From Amycolatopsis vancoresmycina (GTDB lineage Bacteria; Actinomycetota; Actinomycetes; Mycobacteriales; Pseudonocardiaceae), in assembly GCF_000716785.1 (NCBI RefSeq), contig NZ_JNYY01000016.1:310001-374000 (forward strand): a stretch of DNA of 64,000 bases, read 5' to 3'. Under the pieces are notes generated by a model, which worked only from the letters and a program-made list of their open reading frames with translations, was not told the origin of the DNA and made no database searches. The translations under genes and the position numbers were made by a program. Numbering within the stretch: position 1 is the first letter of the stretch; the number at the start of each line of letters is the position of its first letter. Below are positions 58,969 through 64,000 of this stretch, piece after piece.

Positions 58969-60293
58969 AGTGTTCCCCCATCCGCGGGCTCGGCCGCCGC
59001 GCCCACCTGGTCGTAGTGCTCCAGCTGGGCCAGGTCGTGGCCCATCCGGTCGCGCTTGGTCCGCAGGTAGCGCAGGTTCTCCGGGTTCGGCGAGATCGGC
59101 AGCGGCACCCGCCCGGTGACGCGCAGGCCGTAGCCCTCCAGGCCGATCCGCTTTGCCGGGTTGTTCGACAGCAGCCGCATGGTGCGGACGCCGAGGTCGC
59201 AGAGGATCTGGGCGCCGGTGCCGTAGTCGCGGGCGTCGGCCGGGACGCCGAGCGCGAGGTTCGCGTCCACGGTGTCCGCGCCGTCGTCCTGCAGCTGGTA
59301 GGCCTGCAGCTTGTGCAGCAGGCCGATGCCGCGGCCCTCGTGGCCGCGGATGTAGAGCACGACACCGCGGCCTTCGGTGGCCACCGCTTCCAGGGCCGCC
59401 TCCAGCTGGGGGCCGCAGTCGCAGCGCAGGGAGCCGAAGACGTCGCCGGTGAGGCACTCGGAGTGGACGCGGACCAGGATGTCCTGGCCGTCGCCGATCT
59501 CGCCGTAGACGAACGCGACGTGCTCGATGCCGTCCAGCAGCGAGTCGTAGCCGACCGCCCGGAACGTGCCCGCGGCCAGCGGGATGCGGGCCTCGGCGAC
59601 CCGCTCGACCTGCTTCTCGGTGCGGCGGCGGTAGGCGATCAGGTCGGCGATGGTGATGATCGCCAGGTCGTGGTCGGCGGCGAACACCTCGAGCTCGTCG
59701 CGGCGCGCCATGTCGCCTTCGTCCTTCTGCGACACGATTTCGCAGAGCACGCCCGCCGGCGCGAGGCCGGCCATCCGGGCCAGGTCGACCGACGCCTCGG
59801 TGTGCCCGGGGCGGCGCAGCACGCCACCTTCCTTCGCGCGCAGCGGCACGACGTGGCCGGGGCGGCGGAAGTCCTTCGCGGTCGACGCCGGGTCGGCCAG
59901 CAGCCGGATCGTGTGCGCGCGGTCGGCGGCGGAGATACCGGTGCTGATGCCCTCGGCGGCGTCGACCGTGACGCTGTACGCGGTCCCGCGCGCGTCCTGG
60001 TTCGTGTGGTACATCGGCGGCAGGTCGAGCCGGTCCGCTTCGGACTCGGTCAGCGCCACGCAGACGTACCCCGAGGTGTAGCGGACCATGAAGGCCAGCA
60101 GCTCGGGCGTCGCCTTCTCGGCGGCGAAGATCAGGTCGCCCTCGTTCTCGCGGTCCTCGTCGTCGACCACGACGACCGCGCGGCCCGCCGCGATGTCCGC
60201 GATCGCCCGTTCGATGGCGTCGGCGTCGAACACCGCGCCGGTGCCGCACGGGGTCCAGCCCGCCTCGGGCTCTGCCGCGCTCGTCTCACTCAT
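58965..60293 (-). CDS. ribBA: Bifunctional DHBP synthase / GTP cyclohydrolase II
   Basis: 442-residue fusion. The N-terminal RibB (about 20-220; AVVVVDDEDRENEGDLIFAA, YSVTVDAAEGISTGISA, GHTEASVDLARMAGLAP) makes dihydroxybutanone phosphate. The C-terminal RibA (about 225-425; VRVHSECLTGDVFGSLRCDC with zinc cysteines, LYIRGHEGRGIGLLHKLQAY, LSNNPAKRIGLEGYGL) opens GTP. Both active sites appear intact. It overlaps ribE by four bases upstream and ribH downstream. Confidence 0.97.
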   Translation of the reverse strand: MSETSAAEPEAGWTPCGTGAVFDADAIERAIADIAAGRAVVVVDDEDRENEGDLIFAAEKATPELLAFMVRYTSGYVCVALTESEADRLDLPPMYHTNQDARGTAYSVTVDAAEGISTGISAADRAHTIRLLADPASTAKDFRRPGHVVPLRAKEGGVLRRPGHTEASVDLARMAGLAPAGVLCEIVSQKDEGDMARRDELEVFAADHDLAIITIADLIAYRRRTEKQVERVAEARIPLAAGTFRAVGYDSLLDGIEHVAFVYGEIGDGQDILVRVHSECLTGDVFGSLRCDCGPQLEAALEAVATEGRGVVLYIRGHEGRGIGLLHKLQAYQLQDDGADTVDANLALGVPADARDYGTGAQILCDLGVRTMRLLSNNPAKRIGLEGYGLRVTGRVPLPISPNPENLRYLRTKRDRMGHDLAQLEHYDQVGAAAEPADGGTL

Positions 60294-60919
60294 GACCGCT
60301 CCTCCGTGCCGCTGTCCCGATTCTGCACCTGGTCGCGGATGTGCGCCTCGGCCAGCTTTTCCACGTACTTCGCGACCACGTCGACCTCGAGGTTGACCAG
60401 GTCGCCGGGCTCGCGGCGGCCGAGGGTCGTCGCGTCCAGGGTGGTCGGGATCAGGGCCACCGAGAACCGGTCGGGGCCGATCGCCGCGACCGTCAGCGAG
60501 ACGCCGTCGACCGCGATCGAGCCCTTCTCGACCACGTACCGCGCCAGGTGCGCGGGCAGCGCGAACGTCGTGACGCCGTTTTCGTCGCGGCCGAGGAACG
60601 CGCCGGTCCCGTCGACGTGGCCCTGCATGATGTGCCCGCCGAGCCGGCCGCCCGCCGGCGTCGCGCGCTCCAGGTTGACCCGGTCACCGGTGGCGACCTT
60701 GGCCAGGCTCGAACGCTGCAGCGTCTCGTCGACGACGTCGACGGTGAACTCGCCGCCGGCCACCTCGACGACGGTCAGGCACACCCCGCTGACCGCGATC
60801 GAGTCGCCGTGCCCGGCGTCGCTGGTGACCAGCGGGCCGCGGACGCGCAGCCGGGCCGCGTTGGTCAGCTGCTCGACGGCGGTGACTTCGCCGATCTCCT
60901 CGACTATGCCGGTGAACAC
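60290..60919 (-). CDS. ribE: Riboflavin synthase (alpha chain)
   Basis: Dismutates two lumazines to riboflavin; 209 residues with the duplicated barrel typical of the enzyme: FTGIVEEIGEVTAVEQL in the first half, and GGHIMQGHVDGTGAFLGRDE with GSIAVDGVSLTVAAI in the second. GTG 60919 gives the canonical MFTGIVEE-like start. It overlaps ribBA. No FMN riboswitch was recognised in the 92 bases upstream. Confidence 0.96.
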   Translation of the reverse strand: MFTGIVEEIGEVTAVEQLTNAARLRVRGPLVTSDAGHGDSIAVSGVCLTVVEVAGGEFTVDVVDETLQRSSLAKVATGDRVNLERATPAGGRLGGHIMQGHVDGTGAFLGRDENGVTTFALPAHLARYVVEKGSIAVDGVSLTVAAIGPDRFSVALIPTTLDATTLGRREPGDLVNLEVDVVAKYVEKLAEAHIRDQVQNRDSGTEERS

Positions 60920-61011
60920 GTGCCCTGCCTCCTCGTGAGCCGGTCTGTGAGCCGGTGCTTCCATCCAACACCCGACGCGGCCCGGTGGCTTCTCCGGTGC
61001 CGCCGCGAGCG

Positions 61012-61698
61012 TCAGCCGGCGCGGCCGCGGGCCGCCTGCTCGCGCAGCGCGGCGACCGCCTTGCCCGGGTCGGCCGCCCCGTAGACGGCGGATCCGGCGA
61101 CGAAGCAGTCGACACCCGCTTCGGCGGCCTGCTCGATGGTGTCGGCGTTGATGCCGCCGTCGATCTCGACGACCAGCGTCAGGTGCCCGGTGTCGACCAG
61201 CCGCCGCGCGGTGCGGACCTTCGCCAGGACGTCGGCGATGAACGACTGCCCGCCGAAGCCCGGCTCGACCGACATGACCAGCAGCGTGTCGTAGTGCTTG
61301 AGGACGTCGAGCCACGGCTCGAGCGGGGTGCCCGGCTTGATCGACAGGCCGGCCTTGGCGCCCGCGCCGCGCAGGTTCTTCGCCAGCGCCACCGGGTCCT
61401 TCGCGGCCTCGGCGTGCACGGTGACGTTGTAGGCGCCGGCCTCGGCGTACCCGATCGCCCAGCGTTCCGGGTCCTCGATCATCAGGTGGCAGTCGATCGG
61501 CAGGTCGGTGCTGTCGATCAGGGCCTTGGCCACGGGCAGGCCGAGGGTCAGGTTCGGCACGAAGTGCGCGTCCATGACGTCGACGTGGACCCAGTCGGCG
61601 CGGGCCTCCCCTTCACCGGCGACGGCGGCGATCTCCTCGCCGAGCCGGGCGAAGTCCGCCGCGAGGATGCTGGGTGCGATCAAAGGTCGGTCTGCCAC
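61012..61698 (-). CDS. rpe: Ribulose-phosphate 3-epimerase
   Basis: 228-residue TIM barrel converting ribulose 5-phosphate to xylulose 5-phosphate, the substrate of Tkt encoded 47 kb to the left. Motifs are IAPSILAADFARLGEEI, WVHVDVMDAHFVPNLTLG, DCHLMIEDPE, VMSVEPGFGGQSF and VEIDGGINADT. It precedes the rib genes in the same direction by 92 bases, an order conserved in actinobacteria. Confidence 0.97.
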   Translation of the reverse strand: MADRPLIAPSILAADFARLGEEIAAVAGEGEARADWVHVDVMDAHFVPNLTLGLPVAKALIDSTDLPIDCHLMIEDPERWAIGYAEAGAYNVTVHAEAAKDPVALAKNLRGAGAKAGLSIKPGTPLEPWLDVLKHYDTLLVMSVEPGFGGQSFIADVLAKVRTARRLVDTGHLTLVVEIDGGINADTIEQAAEAGVDCFVAGSAVYGAADPGKAVAALREQAARGRAG

Positions 61699-61805
61699 GT
61701 CCCGAGTGTAGGAGGCCGCTGCTAACGCTCGCTAACCGGTTGTGACCAGTATCTGGCTCCCGAGAGGGAGGTCACGGGCCCCCGCCGCGCCCTAGCCTCG
61801 ACCGC

Positions 61806-63005
61806 ATGTCCGGTTTTGCGAGATCCCTGCTGCGCCCCGGTGGCTACCGCAGCGTCCCCTACGCCGTGCTCGGCGCGGTCCTGGCCGTCCCGGTGGCGCC
61901 GTTCGCCGTGCCGTGGGCGCTGCTCACCGGCGAGGGCCGGTCCCGGGCGCTGCTGACCGTGGTGGCCCTCGCGGTGCTCCTGGGCCTGCTGGGGCTGACC
62001 GGCCCGGTGCGGCGGTTCGGCGTCGCCGTGGCGAACGGCCTGCTCGGCACCGACCTGCCGGCCCCGGGCCGGGCGCGGCCCGCCTGGCCGGACCGGCTGC
62101 GGTCCGGGGCCTGGCTCGTCCTGCACAGCGGACTCGGCGGCCTCCTGCTCGTCGTCGATGCCTTCCTGGCGCTCGGCGTCCTCTCCCCCGCGATGTGGCT
62201 GAGCGGTGACCAGGCCGAGTTCACGTTCTTCGGCGCGAAGGCGGTCGCCGGGCCGTGGATGCTGCCGGTCGCCCTGGTCATGCTCGGGCTCGTCCTGCTG
62301 GTCACCGCGGCCGCCACCCGTGCCTTCCAGGCGGGCGCGACCGCGCTGCTGGGCCCGTCCGCGGCCGAGCGCGCGGCGCTGGCCGAACGGCGGTCGGCCG
62401 TGCTCGCCCAGCGCAACCGGCTGGCCCGGGAGCTGCACGACTCGATCGGGCACACGCTGACGACGTCGACCATCCAGGCGGCGGCCGCGGCCGAGCTGGT
62501 CGAGGCCGACCCGGCGCAGGTGCGGCGGGCGCTCGGCACGATCGAAGAAGCGTCTCGAAGCGCCCTCGAGGACCTCGACCACGTCCTCGGCCTGCTTCGC
62601 GAGGAGCCGGCCGCGAAGGAGCCGACGCGGACGCTGGCCGAGGTGGACGTCCTCGCCGTGCGCGCCCGCGAAGCCGGGCTCGACGTCCGCCTGGCCGTCA
62701 CCGGGCCGGTCGGGGCGCTGCCCGCCGCGGTGTCGCGGGAGGGCTACCGGATCGTCCAGGAAGGCCTGACCAACGCGCTGCGCCACGCCGGCCCGGGCAC
62801 GGTCGACGTCCGGGTCGAGGCCGGGCCCGACCGCCTCGGCATCGCGGTGGTCAACGCGCTGCCCGGCGACGGGCCGCGGACCGGGCGGCGCGGGCTGGCC
62901 GGGCTCGCCGAGCGCGTCGAAGCCCTGCGCGGCGAGCTCGACGCCGGCCCGGACGGGCAGCAGTGGCGGCTGCGGGCGTCCATCCCGCTGCGGGCGGGCG
63001 CGTGA
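61806..63005 (+). CDS. Sensor histidine kinase (HisKA_3 type)
   Basis: 399-residue NarL-family kinase. Four or so membrane helices lie in residues 18-175. The phospho-acceptor helix is RELHDSIGHTLTTSTIQAAA (His about residue 220), with DLDHVLGLLRE after it. The HATPase motifs are VQEGLTNALRHAGPG and GRRGLAGLAERVEALRGEL. It overlaps its response regulator (GTGA). The signal is unknown. Divergent from rpe. Confidence 0.92.
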   Translation: MSGFARSLLRPGGYRSVPYAVLGAVLAVPVAPFAVPWALLTGEGRSRALLTVVALAVLLGLLGLTGPVRRFGVAVANGLLGTDLPAPGRARPAWPDRLRSGAWLVLHSGLGGLLLVVDAFLALGVLSPAMWLSGDQAEFTFFGAKAVAGPWMLPVALVMLGLVLLVTAAATRAFQAGATALLGPSAAERAALAERRSAVLAQRNRLARELHDSIGHTLTTSTIQAAAAAELVEADPAQVRRALGTIEEASRSALEDLDHVLGLLREEPAAKEPTRTLAEVDVLAVRAREAGLDVRLAVTGPVGALPAAVSREGYRIVQEGLTNALRHAGPGTVDVRVEAGPDRLGIAVVNALPGDGPRTGRRGLAGLAERVEALRGELDAGPDGQQWRLRASIPLRAGA

Positions 63006-63661
63006 CGCCGTCGGTGCTGCTCGCCGACGACGAGCCGCTGGTCCGCACCGGGCTGCGGGCGTTGCTGGAGCAGCAGGGCCTGCCGGTGGTCGGCGAGGCG
63101 GCCGACGGCGGCGAGGTCCTGGACGCGGTGCGGCGGACGCGGCCGGACGTCGTGCTGATGGACGTCCGGATGCCCGGCGTCGACGGCATCGAAGCCACCC
63201 GCCGGGTGCTCGCGGCGCTCGCCGACCCGCCGAAGATCCTGGTCGTCACGACCTTCGACAACGACGACTACGTGCACGAAGCGCTGCTGGCCGGGGCCAG
63301 CGGATTCCTGTTGAAGCGGGCGCGCAAGGAGGAGATCGCGCACGCCGTGCGGACGGTCGCCACGGGCGAGTCGCTGCTGTTCCCGGAAGCGATCCGGCGG
63401 CTGGTGAGCGGCCGCGCCGCGGGCGGGAAGCACGCGCGGGCGGCGAAAACCCTCACCCGCCGCGAAGCCGAGGTGCTCCGGCTCATCGCCACCGGACTGT
63501 CCAACCAGGACATCGCGGCCGCGCTGGTGATCAGCCTCGAGACCGTGAAGACCCACGTGGGCAACATCTTCGGCAAGCTCGGGGCGGCCAACCGCAGCCA
63601 AGCGGTGGTCATAGCGTACGAATCGGGCGTCGTCCGGCCGGGGCACCTCGCCGGTCAATAA
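63002..63661 (+). CDS. NarL/LuxR-type response regulator
   Basis: 219 residues from GTG 63002. A receiver domain with VLLADDEPLVRTGLRALLE and the phosphate-accepting Asp in VVLMDVRMPGVDG (about residue 54), plus Thr/Lys switch residues (VVTTFDNDDYV, FLLKRARKEE). A LuxR-type DNA-binding domain follows (LTRREAEVLRLIATGLSNQD, TVKTHVGNIFGKLGAANRSQ). Paired with the kinase before it; the next gene, for a secreted protein, is a likely target. Confidence 0.94.
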   Translation: MTPSVLLADDEPLVRTGLRALLEQQGLPVVGEAADGGEVLDAVRRTRPDVVLMDVRMPGVDGIEATRRVLAALADPPKILVVTTFDNDDYVHEALLAGASGFLLKRARKEEIAHAVRTVATGESLLFPEAIRRLVSGRAAGGKHARAAKTLTRREAEVLRLIATGLSNQDIAAALVISLETVKTHVGNIFGKLGAANRSQAVVIAYESGVVRPGHLAGQ

Positions 63662-63826
63662 CCGACGTGCTCCGCGTCACCCGCGTGAAGCCATGAGTTC
63701 GGCCGACGGCCACCCTCCCGTCACCTTCAGTCCCTCCACGGCACACATGCGGCAGGACTAATAGCCCGTGTCCGAAATCCGGGCCGTAACCCCCGAAGTC
63801 CCCGAAGTTCGCGAATGAGGAGAAAC

Positions 63827-64000
63827 ATGGCTTCGCTGTTCGCCGGCCGCCGCCGGTGGCTGGTCGCGGGCGCGCTCGGCGCCGCGCTGGTCGCCGCCGC
63901 CCCGGTCGCCCTCGCCACCAACGGCTCCGACAACGCCGACGCGCGCTCGTTCGCCGGCACCGGCGACCGCACCGCCGACGTCCGCGCCGCGATCCAGGGC
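63827..64000 (+). CDS. Secreted protein, 3' truncated by window edge
   Basis: ATG 63827 with GAGGAG upstream. The 58 visible residues are a signal peptide (RRRWLVAGALGAALVAAAPV, Ala-Leu-Ala at the cleavage point) and the start of a mature region (TNGSDNADARSFAGTGDRTA). Too short to assign. It lies 165 bases after the response regulator. The 163 bases between hold CCCCGAAGT repeats (63790-63806) but no gene. Confidence 0.75.
   Translation, partial: MASLFAGRRRWLVAGALGAALVAAAPVALATNGSDNADARSFAGTGDRTADVRAAIQG

Noticed and set aside
60920..61011. FMN riboswitch before ribE
   Set aside because: The gap is too short and lacks the conserved RFN-element segments.

Overview
The window is high-GC (roughly 70% or more), with GTG/TTG starts, many GTGA/ATGA start-stop overlaps, F420-type enzymes, WhiA, RbpA, GpgS and OpcA. 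This fits a filamentous actinomycete, most likely Pseudonocardiaceae (Amycolatopsis-like); the genus is an inference. No rRNA, tRNA or CRISPR array was seen. The chromosomal frame matches the block I recall from Mycobacterium tuberculosis (roughly Rv1406 to Rv1458), in reverse orientation.

Left part (1-28 kb), mostly core: an ABC exporter (ATPase cut by the window edge), an XRE regulator with a phased-repeat operator, heme A synthase ctaA, an acyl desaturase, two tiny GGGNTGN-encoding genes facing an ATP-grasp gene, quinone oxidoreductase, an FKBP lipoprotein, a HelD-like RNA polymerase recycling helicase, heme O synthase ctaB, and the six-gene plus-strand pentose phosphate run tkt-tal-pgi-zwf-opcA-pgl. 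Then come a TetR/TetX-like monooxygenase pair, an orphan sensor kinase, a 21-bp tandem-repeat array, rbpA, secG and the glycolytic operon gap-pgk-tpiA (minus strand).

Middle part (28.5-51 kb) is an accessory insert between gap and whiA, which lie in the same chromosomal neighbourhood in relatives. It holds a LysE exporter with an ArsR regulator, a SnoaL-like pseudogene, an LLM oxidoreductase, and a three-gene MukF/MukE/MukB-like (condensin/Wadjet-type) SMC operon with no nuclease subunit beside it. Next is a PPOX oxidoreductase whose last 60 bp are perfectly duplicated 1.6 kb downstream. The repeats flank an island with an HTH regulator and two paralogous secreted four-cysteine proteins. A divergent HemF-like protein, a secreted CBM-FN3-sugar dehydrogenase-PEBP protein, a sterol desaturase-family protein with TetR, a GntR / GRDP-like / phosphotransferase cluster, gpgS and two unknown genes follow.

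Right part (51-64 kb) returns to core: minus-strand uvrC-rapZ-yvcK-whiA, a secreted trypsin-like protease, exonuclease III, the riboflavin operon (ribE-ribBA-ribH-PH protein) with rpe upstream, and a two-component system leading to a secreted protein cut by the right edge. A recurring regulatory theme is a PafBC-type DNA-damage promoter (TTGTCRGTG-N8-TANNNT). It is a near-perfect, apparently leaderless promoter at uvrC, a near match at the exonuclease III gene, and occurs at two sites with no gene behind them.
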